Source: Lottia gigantea
Taxonomy: Eukaryota > Mollusca > Gastropoda > Lottiidae
Length of the DNA: 64,000 nucleotides
Assembly (NCBI RefSeq): GCF_000327385.1
Contig: NW_008706746.1
Span: forward strand, 9,058,628-9,122,627
Reading direction: 5' to 3'
Shown: positions 36,191-49,046 of the stretch, piece by piece
Position numbering within the stretch: position 1 is the first letter of the stretch
Layout: every line of letters begins with the position of its first letter
Notes under the pieces: generated by a model
Told to the model about the DNA's origin: nothing
Databases searched by the model: none
The model's input: the letters and a program-made list of their open reading frames with translations, nothing else
Translations under genes and position numbers: made by a program

Positions 36191-36730
36191 AAAATGTGGC
36201 TCAAATTAACAAAAAAAAACATTTCACAATTCTTAAAGGTGTTGCGACTTGCAAGTAAATCAAATTTTTTACTATATCACCAACTTTCCCACATCTTTTA
36301 ATATCAATGACCAAAAACAAGTGTGAGTTGACACTCTTTTTTCTCTATTTCAAAATACAAATACTTATTTTTTGAAGGTATAATTGCCCTCTTTCGCCTT
36401 CTAAATATTAAACTTATTTGATCATTGAAGTCTGCAATTTGTTTATAATCTAATATTGTCACAAGTTCTTTCTTCATGGCAAACAAACAAGAACCATTAT
36501 CACACTTTGGCACTTAGTAGTGTGGAATTAAAACGAATGCTATCTTTCTTGAAATTCCACAACACTAATCATTTTAAGATTAGTTGTCTCTCTTTAAATG
36601 TACAGTCAACAATTCATTCTTTCATCAAACTGAATAATTCACAAATGTTATATTACATTGATATATTTTTTAACTTCAAAATGTACCACACATGACAAAA
36701 AAAGGGTTTATCAAAAGTCTGAACGCCTTT

Positions 36731-37114
36731 TTATTTCTCACTCACTTCGTCCTCGTTTAACAACATGTTTGGAATTCCATTCGTGATGGGGAACTTTCTC
36801 CCAGTTTCTGGACACTCCAAATTGCCTTCAATTATTTCCACTTGTAAGAGAATATTGTGGGCAGTTTTTAAAAAATCTTCATTGGATTCATAATCATCCA
36901 TCATGCTTTCTGGCACTCCTTCGGCCTTGTTGAGATCAACAGCACCTTTGTGAACAGCCGACCAGTCCAATTTTGGAAGAAGTCTTGTAATAAATTCAGG
37001 ATTATAGTCAACTTCTCGCTCTTCCACCTTCGTCGCAGCGATTTTTAGGGGATATCCATTCTTAACACCTTTTATTATGTTCGATGTCAACATGTTATGA
37101 GTTAGTAACTTCAT
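36731..37114 (-). CDS. TRMT112: TRMT112, activator subunit of RNA and protein methyltransferases
   Basis: Single exon, 127 aa, close to the human length. Starts MKLLTHNMLTSNI, as in all Trm112 proteins. Contains EVDYNPEFITRLLPKLDW and ends in the zinc-finger-like fold region with LECPETGRKFPITNGIPNML. The N-terminal cysteines of the yeast zinc site are absent, as in animals. Trm112 is the obligatory partner of TRMT11 (m2G10 tRNA), ALKBH8 (wobble mcm5U), BUD23 and METTL5 (18S rRNA) and HEMK2 (eRF1). An upstream in-frame extension to 37171 exists, but MKLLTHN is the family start. Tail-to-tail with CDKAL1. Confidence 0.95.
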   Translation of the reverse strand: MKLLTHNMLTSNIIKGVKNGYPLKIAATKVEEREVDYNPEFITRLLPKLDWSAVHKGAVDLNKAEGVPESMMDDYESNEDFLKTAHNILLQVEIIEGNLECPETGRKFPITNGIPNMLLNEDEVSEK

Positions 37115-37439
37115 TTTGAAAAGGAAATCTCTGTACAATAATGTTAATTTACAACACACAGAAGTAAACAAAAACAGTTAACCGGAAGCATGTGGTAGAA
37201 AGTTCAACTGCGCATGTTCAAAACTATTGATAGTCCGAAAAGTTGGATCCGATGAACATTGCCTTTTTGAGTGAAAATGCAACACGTAACTAGACTGTCC
37301 GAACCAAGGGCCAAGATATTTTCATAATACTCTTGACATCTTTTGCTGTTTTAGTCTTTTAGAACTTGATGGAATGGAATTATGAAAATGGTGATTTAAA
37401 TATTAAAACTCGCTTTCATCACCATTCACAAAACTAGGC

Positions 37440-37690
37440 CTAATTAAAGGGACACGTCCGACCAATCGTACTTAATAGTGTCAGAAACGGGATTTTCTAA
37501 GCTAAGCTTATCAGTTACAGTGTTCACAGCTCACCGTCGGAAAATGACGACTCATCTTTTCTTGATACTCCACTATAAAAAAGAAATACGTGTACATAGA
37601 AAAAGAAAGTGAAGACTTATAAATTTACGTTCAAGACCCGAAATCAACCCCCGAAAATGGCGAAACATGGCCTTTAAACAAATGACGCCA
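37440..37690. repeat. Family C repeat
   Basis: TTAAAGGGACACGTCCGACC and TTCACAGCTCACC at left, and CGAAATCAACCCCCGAAAAT then GGCGAAACATGGCCTTTAAA at right. Confidence 0.65.
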
Positions 37691-38120
37691 TAGAATTCTG
37701 GATAGACACCCCAGCGAAATGTGCTACACCCCTCACCAAAAAGAGCAAGTAGTGCACGGACATTTTGTATATTATTTTGATATCACCAGCTGTGTAATGA
37801 TACGTATTTACACCAAAATACAAATAAAGATCACATTAATATTCGATTATCTGCTGAACCGAACAAAAGTGAATGAATTAGTAATAATTCGCCATGCTTG
37901 ATTGCTGATCCAATACATTACGGACATATTTGAAGGATGTCGGACAAAGGGTAAACATGTTTATTCAGAGTATAGATTCTCATTTTGTTCGAACTGACCA
38001 ATTTTGTTCATTGACCTTATATATCTTTTTTTTTACTTTTTATCCGCATCAAAAGAAACATTTGCAGTCTAGGCTCGATAATAGATGTAGGTATTGTTCT
38101 TTATTCTGATCCAGGCTTTA

Positions 38121-38433
38121 AGAGATTTTAAAGAGGTTTTCTAAACAAAATTATGTGTATCGGAGACACTGCTGGCACCAATTTGCACCATTCCAATTTT
38201 CAGTCAGACGTCTGTGGTTCCTACCATTTCACAAAAATTAAGCGTTTTATGATGTCACTAATTATGTTTTATCACAAGCCCTTCGCGATTAGTCGCGTCA
38301 ACAAACACTTAGTTTTAGTAGAAGAATTACAGGAACCACAGACATCTGAATGAAAATTGGAATGGCGTAAATTGTAAATCAGCGTCGCCGATATACATAA
38401 TATTTGTTGTTAGAAAACCTTTTTACAATCCCT
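38121..38433. mobile_element. Family A MITE (full length)
   Basis: Left TTTTAAAGAGGTTTTCTAAA and TGTATCGGAGACACTGCTGG. The right end is the complement, TTAGAAAACCTTTTTACAAT. About 310 bp with palindromic halves meeting near 38255. Confidence 0.8.
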
Positions 38434-40027
38434 TTTAGTTTTAAGGCTAAGCCCGAGTGTTGTAGGCCTACACAGAATTTATAAAAGGATTCTTGTCAAA
38501 ATATTCGGACACAAGCCAATGTTTGATTGATTTTAATCATTTTATTCAATTGATACATTGCAAAAATAATAGAAAAGTTTAAACTATTTGAATTTTGTGG
38601 CTTAGTGTAACTAAAATATTAAATCAGACTCGATTCGAACTGAAATGTTATCCGGCATAAAGTTTTCAGAAATCTCAAAAGGGAATTCTACCCTTCAGAA
38701 TGAGTATGAAATTTAAATTCTCAAACTTAGCCAAATAAGAGTAACCTATTTATTCATCAGTGTACATAGATATACAACAGAATCCCTCTATCATCAGATG
38801 TACCTATATAACTCAGTAATTATTCAAGTAAATCTAAAAAATACACTTCAAATATTTTTAAACGACTTTGATAAATTTTTAATTAGATTTGAAAGGGTCC
38901 TAATCAATAACAATTAATCTACCAAGTCGCCCCGCCCCCTTGATTGTAGTTAATGGAAGTCATTGCTTGGTTACTACTTACTGAGATATAGTGAGATAAT
39001 ATAGTGTTCATCATTGTCACAGCTTAACAAATCTTTGTTTTAAAAACCTACTATAGTATAAATACTAGTGTAACATTAAAGCACGCGAATATTTTTTTAG
39101 AGAACCACAAGGCACAGTGAGGTAGGTCGTTGTTTTTGGTTTAATATTGATCTTCTTTAAAGCCGAATCTTGCGTTTATATGTTCCAATGATAGGATTAA
39201 AGTGTTTTTAATTCCCCATTTTAAAAATATGTTTTCCTGAGATTGCCAACTAGACTGATCTCTGATTGATATTTGTACCGTGGTGATAATCGTCAGATAA
39301 CTGTTAAAGGCTTGTCCGAGCTGTGTCCAGATTCGCCATATAGGAATTAATAAATCCTTACCCAAAAAAACTTTTTTTTATGAAATTCGACATTACAGTT
39401 GTTATTAATTATATAAGAATGAAAAATAGCAAGTTACCTGATATTAAGCATGGACTTTCGGACTTGGAAATTGAAGGATGGTGAAGGCATGACCCAAAAA
39501 TTAGTGCCTTATACGCCACTGGGTAACAACATTATTGTTTTGTGTTTGAAGGATCCTGAACTGTGTGATTTGAAACGTTGTAAATTCAAACACTAAAGGA
39601 AGGCGTGGTTTATCTATCGTAGCCTTTTGTTCTCTAAACCAGCACTATTTTTTATTCACCTGTCAAACAATTAGATAAGCCACTGGTCAGTTCATCCTAA
39701 TGAAGTGCTATTCAGAATTCAGAGGTCAACCCCAACTATCACCTTCTCACATACATTAATTACATAATACTTCGTATACAGCAAGGTTAGAGCAGTGAAC
39801 AGTATTTAGAACAATAGCCTCACACGATCAATTTCTGTTATTATTCTAAAATCTATCTCGTTTTTTTTCTATTTAGATCAAAATCATTGTTTTATAAAAT
39901 AGTTTGTTTGAACTTTAAATCTGTATCTAGCAAATCAGTGCACTCTTTCACTAGTAAAAACTTGTATCTGATATATGTATTGTAGGGTGAAATAACAGCC
40001 TGAGGTGGTAAAGAACAACTATCAATC

Positions 40028-43000
40028 ATGTACGCCAGATCGCCACTTAACATCTATACGGGACGGGAACCTGACCACTATTACAACGGTGGATTGGATA
40101 ATATCAGCTCAGTTAACTCGTTTAGCAGCAACAAGCAATATTCCGACCCCAGAGAAATCTATTCCCATGACTCCCGACCCAAGATGAAGGAAGAATCATA
40201 TACGAACAGAAACGTAAGTAGATATGTATTTTGTATCGGGTTGGGATAGTCGAAAACAAAATTAGAAAATAGGAGAAAACCATCGGAATCTAGTTTAAGT
40301 TTCTGTACTAACTCCTTCGAAATGACTTTCATGCCTTATTTAGCTACCAAAGCAGAATGCTTAATTCCGCAATTTAAAAATAATTTTGATATACTACAGT
40401 GAACCACCTTCAATATGCGACCAAAATAAAGTTTTCCCCAATGACTTTTCAACATAATAATCGTAACCTACACTGAAAATGTGCTATTTGAAATGAACCA
40501 TCACGACGTAAATTGGAGTGTTATCACCATTGTTCTTATAAAATGCAAAATAAGTTCACGCTAGACTACTTGCAGCGGATTTTAGTCTATATTATTGTCT
40601 GATCATTAAAAAATATTATCAAAATAAAGCATGACATCATTCACTGTATTTCCTGCTGCTCAAACTCGTGTAAGGATGGGTTAAGTCTTGACTCATCCAC
40701 TTAACTCTTACGTCAAATTGTCTGTTTTTTAACATTGCCCGCGGCTATAGTCATAATGGTTTGACCTGGTATAAGAATAAATGTAGGCCATTTTCACATA
40801 CCGAGATAAATGTAGATTGACGCAGATTCATCTTCCATAATATTTTTGAGTTCAACATGGTTCAAAGTTGATGTTGGAGATGCTATAACTACACTCCTAA
40901 GCCGCGTTTAGACAGCCACAATTTATCCGGGCCAGGTCCGGTTCACTTCAAGTGGGCCAGTTTTTATTGCTGTCTAAACGCGGCTCTAGTTCCATTTCCT
41001 TTTGTAGCCCAGTTTGCACAGTCAATTCAGCATATATAAGCTTTATAATGTCTCTAAATCTCGACTACCCTGATCCTCTTTTATCAAAGTTATCTCAGCG
41101 GTTTCCCAAAAAAAATAAAAACTATCGACAAAATCTCAAACAAACTAACGTGATATCTGCACATTCCCAACCTCAAATGAAATAAAGAGTTCGAAACATT
41201 CATTCACAATTGTTGTTTCAGAGCTATGGAGAACGATATCTGGAATCAGGGAAATCATCCGAAAGTCGTCCAAGTCACACTGGAACTACCAGTGAAACGG
41301 GATCCGATGGTAAACCTTCCAGAACTTACAAACGAGTTGCTGTACGCTTTGCTGAAAGAACATCCCTCCAGGGAATACCTTATATAAACATTTCCAAAAC
41401 TTGGTATGCTAAAGCAGCATGGACTCTGATTTTTCTCGGTGCCACTGGAGGCATGATTTACCATCTTTACTATTTGTTTTCTATTTATCTGGAGTTTGAT
41501 GTCAAGACTCAGGTGGCTTTAGGATTTGACACGTTAGCGTTTCCGGCTGTGACTGTATGTAATGTGAACCCTATAATGAAACGCCGACTACATTTAGCCA
41601 GTCAAGAACTACGGGACATTGTTGATGAGGTGGACCCAGAGAAGGTTACAGACCTTTATAAGGTAAGGGGTGTTTTTATCAATTTGCATAAGGCGGAATA
41701 CGGACCTTTAATTGCATATTGATAGATGACAGTAACCCATTGACAGATGATATTTACTCGCTACATGCCTTATAGTGATTTTGTGTAATTTTATTAAAAA
41801 AGAAGTTTCCTCTATCTCTTTTTAACAAGTAATGAAAAGTATGTTTTCCTTCCCTTGATAAGTGTATTTGTTCATGTTCAGCAACGTTCAGTGGAACTTT
41901 CACTGTGGATTGTTCGACATTTGTTTTAGACAAAATTGCTCTGTGTTCAGTTAGCTTAACATTTAGATTCGTTATATCAATTGATTACTGAGGGTACACA
42001 AACAGTTTTGTGAAATTGTACAGCTGAACGCAGGGTTGTTTTATTTTTCTTATCTCACATCAGTACTGTTCTTTAAGAATATCGAGGCACCATGCTGTTG
42101 GCGATCATTACTAGAATCCACCCTTTTAGACCAAAGAAATCCCCCCACCCAATTTTTTTTTTTTTTTAACTTTTTTTACTTTTGCTGATCGTTTCCTCTT
42201 TTGATATTGCAGTTCTTATAGTTTGTGATGTTTGGACTCATGTATACAGGTTTTTATTATATTCTAGCCGCCTAGGCCAAATCAAGGTAATCCACCACCT
42301 AGACCTAATATACGCCAAAAGAGATTTTTAGACAAAATTCCTAAACGCCTACCCCCACCGAAGCGTGTTGAAACCGAGCAGGAATATTTTGATGATGATG
42401 ATTGGGAAAGAGTTGGCGATTATGATGATGCAGATGCTACCTATCTGGAATTTATCTCGCTGTACAATAACTTTTCAAGGTAAACGAAGAATCTTGCTTG
42501 CGTATGTATACCATAAATAAAATTGCGATAGGAGCTAAATAAAATTAATGGAGTTTTATGTCCTACTTCTCTGCGACTTATTGAGCTATTGCAGTGCGCA
42601 GTGAGAGAAATTTTCGATTTCCAACAGTCGAGGGATCATTAACTGTAGCACACTGGGCCTCGGATTATTATCAGACAGATCAACCTTTCTGACCTACATC
42701 ACTGACCGCGAGAAACGGGGGTTGAAAATTCCTAAGGTATTATCTCGATCTCGAGATTGAACCATGGACCTACAGGTTAGCAAGCAAGCATGCTTGATTT
42801 CTTGACAAGACTATATGGTAATATTTGTAATTTGAATACCTTAGAGGAAAACGAATCTTGAAACATTTCTTTGCAATACATGTAATCTTTTTTTTTTTTT
42901 TGGTAGACAAGAACGATTTGAAATGGGCCATAAAATGACAAATATGCTGATCAAGTGCTCGTTTTCTGGTCGAAGTTGCTATGCAGAGTAAGTGTCAAAC

Positions 43001-46000
43001 TAGTTTCCAAGTCTCTTAGAATACACCTCAAATATTATTCTTTTTGTTTGTTTTCTGTGGGTTACTTCACCCAATCTAGATCTGACAACATTCGTGATAC
43101 ACTCTTCATGTTCGACTATACTAATTTAACTTCCGCTGGTGACCGCATTAATGACAACATGACAAGCTCTACCTGAACAGATAATTCATTGGTTGAATAT
43201 GTGAACACGACTTGTCTTTGGAAGGTGATTTGATCTGAAATGCTTGAAGTAATCCCAAAACAGTCATATGAAGGGGTTGGTGTGACTATAAGTCAGTCCA
43301 AGCAGTTCCTCTTGTACATCTCGCAATAGTTAGTGGTATTACAATAGTTCAATTTTTCTAGAATAACTGAAAACATTGACGTCGAATTTAAAATCGGAAC
43401 GATGCAAATACCAACAAAGGCTAGAAAGCCCTAATTAATTCGTCGACACATCTGCCAGTCCTTATTTGTTTTCTTTTACTTTTCAGGAATTTTACGCGAG
43501 TCTCTGACCCCCATTATGGAAATTGTTTTACATTGGAATCAAGATTGTTTAAAAGTCGCCGTAGTGGTCCTGGATCTGGTAATTACTACATACAGATTTT
43601 CCTTTTCGTTTCGGAACTGGAATTTTCCACCGTTTTTTGCCTAAGTAGTGACATATACTGAGAAGTTGGTTTGTTAGCTGATTTTTCCTTTTCAGGTTTA
43701 GAGTTGATACTCTTTTTAGAAAATCACGAGTACATTCGCGGTATAACTAACAGTAATGGTGCCCAAGTCATGGTCCATGATGTCGGAGTTCTACCGCAGC
43801 CTTATGAAGATGGATTTGCTGTTTCGGGTGGTGATGAAACATATATTGGGGTTAAACTAGTAGGTAGTATTTAGTTAAAAATACTGGCCATATTCAATGA
43901 ATATACCAAATAAGCATTATTTAGCATTACAGTGTATTTAGGACTCTCCGAGATGGTTGCCGAGTTTTGCTCTTTTATTTTCCGAAGTTTCCGGTGACCA
44001 AAGCTATGCCTTTAATACCCAAAGTCAAACATGTCATTTTGTTTAAACCAGACCTCATCTAGCTACTACTCTTTCAGGTACGCATCAGTCGTATGAGTAG
44101 TCCATTTGGAATATGTAATGATACTCAACAGTTTAAAAATCGCTATGGAATCAAATATTCTCGTTCTGTAAGTTTTTTTCTATCATTTTAAAGTAATTCT
44201 ACTCTTAGAAAGTCTCAAACTTCGATAATAAGAGTATATATTCATCATTTGGGCTTACCAGGTACCATGACAAAGTAATAGAATGTATATTTAACACGAT
44301 ATATCCATTAAACTAAATAATTATTGAAAAACAACATGTTTCAAAATTATTTCGTTTTTTGGATTTATTGTATTATAGAGGTATTCTATATTCATTGACA
44401 TTTTTGGTAAAAATTTAAAAATTTCAATTTGTTAGTTTAAGCAACATTTTATTCATTGATTATACATATGTTATTTTACAGAATATATATAGGGTTTCGG
44501 AAACAAGCCGAGATGTATGTTAATCATTCAATTGTTTGGTCATCCTAAGAGGTAGTAGGTCTATATCTATAAGTTATATATTTTCATGCATAACTTAATG
44601 TATATTAGAGTCTTCTGTTTGTGGGCCTTGTCAAGTTGTCGAGTTGTCAAGTCAATCTTTCAGGCATGTCAAGCAATCTGTGAAGCTGAAGCTACCATAA
44701 ACGAGTGTCAATGTGCCGATACCAAAAGAGAGGAGACTTATTTAAAAATGGGAAAATATCGGTCAATACCCAATATATGTACTACTGACGATGGTAGGTT
44801 TATTATCTTAGACAAATTTCAGCTATCAGTATTTCTATGTAGATTCCTGCATTGTATTCAGATTGTGCCGCACGAGTTTTAACTTGCAACTTAGCTTCCA
44901 TTTACACTCTTCCGATCTACCAACCGACGTCTGTGGTCCCAAAAAGAAACAAGATTTAAGCTTATATGATGCGCATACATAGGTCAGAATACCACTGGAA
45001 TATACAGCTTATGTCGCTGTCCTGGTAATATCTTGTACACTGCGCCGCGTCGGCCGTCTTCATTAGCCCAAACAGTTGCTGTTAACTCTATTTCATTTCA
45101 TTTCTGATTTTTTTTTATAGAAGTATTATGTCAATTTAGAGTGACTAAAAAATTCGAATCGAACAGATTAAAGTGTGATTGTCAAGACCCTTGTCAGTAA
45201 GTTATATCTTATCAACACCTTTAGAATTTCTTAACTTGCTCATAACTATCGCGCTTTCATAAAAAAGTAAAACTTATTATCAAAAAGAAATTAAGGCAAT
45301 GTGTCCACCAGACAGTCGAAGGTCTAGATAAAAACTGTCTGAATGCTGACTGCTAGTAGTAAATATGGCCAACAGCGATCATACTTTTTTAATTGATAAA
45401 TTTTAAAGTTAAATAACGATAGGTTTAATGATGTTCAACGTGTTTCTGTAGAGGAAGCATATTTTAAAAAATGACTGTAATAAGTTCAAACTATCACTAC
45501 AATAAGTGATGTGAAATCTTCTATTTTAATTTAGAGAAGTGAAATATGCGAAGTCAATTTCATCCAGACAGTGGCCCTCTGATGACTACGCTGTAAGTAA
45601 ATATTGTAATTTTTTTCATGGAAATACTATAGTTAATACCACTGACCCATAAAATCCCCCCTTATTGTATACTGCATTGGGGTATTTTCAATGGGGGGTT
45701 TCCACACTTAGTTTAGACTCCCTCCTTCTGCCACTGCCAAATCGTTACAGTCTGGATCGTCACTTAATATTCGAAAAAGATGTGTTCGCGTTGCGGACAG
45801 GAGATAAAACTAAGATTTTGTTCATAATTGTTCGTTCCAGGACATGTTATTTCAAGTTTTGTGTCATAATGAAGGGGAAGAAGTTTGTAAAGAATTTGAA
45901 CAAACCGATAAAAGAACTTTATCGTAAGTATGTAAATGACAGGAAGTAAAAAAATCGAACCACTTTACCGTCTGAAGACTGTAAAACAAATCGAAAGTAT

Positions 46001-46874
46001 CCTAGTATCTTTGATCAAATGAATTACCCCTTTCCCCTATAAGTCCTTACTATCACCCTTCAGCCTATAAAGCCTTACTATTTAATGATTTTCTCTTAGG
46101 TTTTCCCTGCAATCGTTTTCATGTCAGAAAATATAGCCTGACTAATTAAAACAGTTTGAAAAATTAATGTCAAAAAGTTCCATGCAAGTTTCATTTTGCA
46201 GGGGATGGGGGAGGGGGGATAACAACCTAACTTTACAATCAAGACCCTTTCTACCAGCTGGTCCTTGACCAAACCTCGTTATATTCTAAATTCACTATTT
46301 TATATTTCAGTCAAAATTTTGTGAAAGTGAATATATATTTCGAAGATTTGAATTATCAGAATATTACAGAGACACAAGATTATGAGGTTGGTATAAGAAG
46401 ATATATATTGTATCGTCCGAAAATGTGGTGCTCGCTGTGACGCCCGCTTTAACAAAATCTTACCTCATCTTCGCAATAGCCACAAAGCTTGCATCACGGA
46501 ATGCAGCCATTTAATTGGGTTGTACACTAGCGAATACAGCCGATCAGAATCCCGACAGAAAATTTATAAGCATTATTGATTTGTGTTTCAGTCGAGGCCT
46601 CTGATTTAGAAAAAATCTAAATCGCGCTATACAGGCGTATGTTATGAGACGATTTTTGTCTTGATTTATCTGACATTTTGTATCTTTCTTTTTTACATTT
46701 CAGTTTGCCCAGTTTATATCAGATGTTGGTGGTACATTGGGTCTATGGATTGGAATATCGGTATTAACTGTTATGGAAGTTATTCAGTTTGTAGTAGAAC
46801 TATTTCACCACATGTGTTGTGTTTTACCTAAAAGGAGATCCAATATGCAGCCACAAAAATCTTACCAGAAGTAA
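40028..46874 (+). CDS. DEG/ENaC-family cation channel subunit, gene 1
   Basis: Thirteen exons: 40028-40213, 41222-41662, 42268-42479, 42907-42987, 43487-43578, 43696-43859, 44078-44167, 44664-44793, 45121-45196, 45535-45592, 45841-45923, 46311-46386, 46704-46874; 619 aa. N-terminal gating region FAERTSLQGIPYI (103-117), TM1 about 127-149, post-TM1 motif FPAVTVCNVNP (169-179). The finger region has an RQKR furin-type site (225-228) and an acidic stretch. Cys-rich thumb (CQAICEAEATINECQC; CDCQDPC). TM2 has GLWIGIS with the G-x-S selectivity filter (580-582). Superfamily members are trimeric sodium channels gated by acid, peptides or force; the ligand cannot be inferred. Tandem paralogue at 49047-56422 with the same intron phases. 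AATAAA at 47215-47220. Confidence 0.92.
40900..40985. repeat. Short foldback element with 17-bp perfect arms
   Basis: AGCCGCGTTTAGACAGC and its exact complement GCTGTCTAAACGCGGCT bracket a GC-rich 52-bp centre. In intron 1 of DEG/ENaC gene 1. Looks like a minimal MITE. Confidence 0.7.
44205..44370 (+). repeat. Family G repeat
   Basis: AGTATATATTCATCATTTGG, CACGATATATCCATTAAACT and TGTTTCAAAATTAT match 21465-21690. In intron 7 of DEG/ENaC gene 1. Confidence 0.55.
46400..46640. repeat. Family B repeat, partial
   Basis: Contains ATTGGGTTGTACACTAGCGA, ATACAGCCGATCAGAA and CATCACGGAATGCAGCC. In intron 12 of DEG/ENaC gene 1. Confidence 0.6.
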
Positions 46875-47911
46875 AATAGCAGTTGTTTCCCGTGTAATTA
46901 CTCAAAATATAAAGAAATTTGTGTCAAACAACGTTTCTGTTCCAAAAGAGTGTCAATAACTTAACTTTTAACTTTAAGCAAATTGGCACTGAAGCATTAT
47001 TTATGCCTCACCAACTTTTAACCAGGGTTAGTGAGAACTTAGGTATAAAAACAACACTAAACAAAGTGCAATGCATATTAATTACATCACGGACCTTGAA
47101 GAAACGACCATAAGCGATTGAATATCGAAGAGGTCTACTCGGTAGTGTGTAAATTATATTCTTATCAATCGGGAATTGTTTCATATTTTTTTATATTGTA
47201 TGTCATTACTGTTTAATAAACACGTACTGCTTCCTCTCAGGTCCGCGCAAGTGAAATTTTTTCAATGATGTTTTTATTAGTGTTGTTTAAAACTGCTGGA
47301 TGGTTTTAAAAAGCAATGCTCGATTCGATATTCTGTTCGTCTCTCTATTTACTTTATTTTTATATACTTATCACAATGTGCATATGATTAAATGGTTTAT
47401 ATATATATATATATATTTGTATGTAATTGGAAGTAAAGACTATCTTTTTTTTTATATGTTTTATCTCTCATCGAAAGGGATATAACTTGGTTGAAATCTT
47501 GTTGTTTTCTTATGAAAATTGATTTAAAGAGCGGATTAATGTTGATTTTAAAATACGACAGCTCTTTAGAGGGTTATCGTCCAAGACAATTTGAAAAATA
47601 GAATTGATATGGTGCTCACTAACACATATTTCGGGCCAAACAACGTATTAAATTCATATTTTTGAATTTGATAGAAATGAAGAGAGGTACAAATCATTTT
47701 TCTATGCCGCCAGTGAAATTAGGGCAACTATCACTTTAAGTAAAAGTTTGACGAGCAATTTGTTTGATGTGGCCTGCAGTACATAATACATGTATATTGA
47801 ATTTAAACAATAACCATCTTAATTTGTTATACAAGTATTACATGACTCAACCTTCTTAACTTCTATTTCTTTGCCAATAATTATTCAATAAATCATAGGA
47901 TTATTGATTAT

Positions 47912-48231
47912 TAAAGGGACAGATGTGCCATTCTTTTTGACTAATCATACTTTAGTCTCAGATTTTTTATTTATCTAAGCCAATCAGTATTAGTGTTCAC
48001 AGCACACAATCCATTATTGTCTAGAATTACCCGAGTTTGAATATTAAAATGAGGACTGTCATTATAAGATACTCTATGAAATATAGAAAAGACATAAATA
48101 GAAATAGTGAGTAAATTTGCTAGTTTGAGATATATTTGAGGGAATTATGCGATTTTCGTACATTCTAGCACCTCTGAGTATAGCTACAAAGACTGAAATC
48201 AACTACCAAAAAATGGCGCACTGTCCCTTTA
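47912..48231. mobile_element. Family C element (full length, ~320 bp)
   Basis: Left end TTAAAGGGACAGATGTGCCA. The right end, AAATGGCGCACTGTCCCTTT, is the inverted match, giving terminal inverted repeats of about 20 bp. No coding capacity. Confidence 0.75.
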
Positions 48232-48348
48232 CTTCTTCTATAATAACTGATCAGTCAATCATGAAATCCAGGTTTCGTGGAGATTTAAGAATTGAATTCA
48301 GTGTTTCAAGCAAATTTCTCTAACAATTTTTGGTTTACTTTGAATAAT

Positions 48349-48592
48349 CTTCAAAATGTCAAGCTATTACGAATTGTATCTAATACCTTGACTGCAATAA
48401 CCGCATTTCTTTTATCACGGATGTTTGTATTGCTGCGATTGTACAATAGCGAATAAAGTACATAGTAGTTTCTGTATTCGCTAGCGTACAACCCAATCAC
48501 ATTATTACATTTAAAAGCTCCCGTGAAACACAAAACGTGCCTATTACGGTCAAGATATTAGATGCAGTTCGTAATAGCTTGACATTGTGAAG
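48349..48592. mobile_element. Family B MITE, complete with target duplication
   Basis: 244 bp with about 44-bp imperfect terminal inverted repeats (CTTCAAAATGTCAAGCTATT ... and AATAGCTTGACATTGTGAAG). Flanked on both sides by ATAAT (48344-48348 and 48593-48597), consistent with a 5-bp target-site duplication. The inner core carries TGTATTCGCTAGCGTACAAC. Other copies: 46400-46640, 49160-49310, 51620-51775, 54985-55200 and 59400-59680. Confidence 0.85.
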
Positions 48593-49046
48593 ATAATTAT
48601 GAATACATGTATACATAACATGTACATATATATAGATGTCGCATAGCCAAAATATTGAAGTTCATTTCCGCCACCATTATCACTGTCCAATTCTATCAAT
48701 CCGAATCAACTTCGAGAAGATCCCATGCTTCTAGTTCATGCTGGACAGAAAATTGGACTGTCAATGACTTTCATTAAGTTTTTAGTACATTTCAGGCGGC
48801 GAAGCTAAAGTCCAATAAAATTGACCCTGGAGAAGCAAAAATTAAGAATATTTCCCTTTAATCTCTCTCAATTAGTTAATCTAATACATACATACATACA
48901 ATAGACGACGTTATACCTTCAACGTAATCTGCATTCTATAACAGGTTTTCCATAATACCGCTATTACTTATAATGCTCCTTACAAAACAATAGTAGTTAA
49001 TGAACTGCAAGTAAAAAGCCAACGCACGCTATCTGTGTGACTAGAA

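Larger units (their letters stand above)
37115..40027. other. Intergenic between TRMT112 and DEG/ENaC gene 1
   Basis: No gene recognised. Contains a family C copy (37440-37690), a family A copy (38121-38433) and AT-rich unique sequence. The promoters of TRMT112 (near 37.2 kb) and the channel gene (near 40 kb) must lie here. Confidence 0.5.
46875..49046. other. Intergenic between the two DEG/ENaC genes
   Basis: 3' UTR of gene 1 to about 47.2 kb, then a TA microsatellite (about 47399-47415), a family C element and a complete family B element. No additional gene seen. Confidence 0.5.

Noticed and set aside
40005-40187. Alternative-frame ORF overlapping DEG/ENaC gene 1 exon 1
   Set aside because: The frame starting at 40028 joins the channel exons in phase; this one does not.
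47300-47485. Hydrophobic 61-codon ORF after DEG/ENaC gene 1
   Set aside because: Spans a TA microsatellite downstream of the gene's polyA signal; composition-driven.
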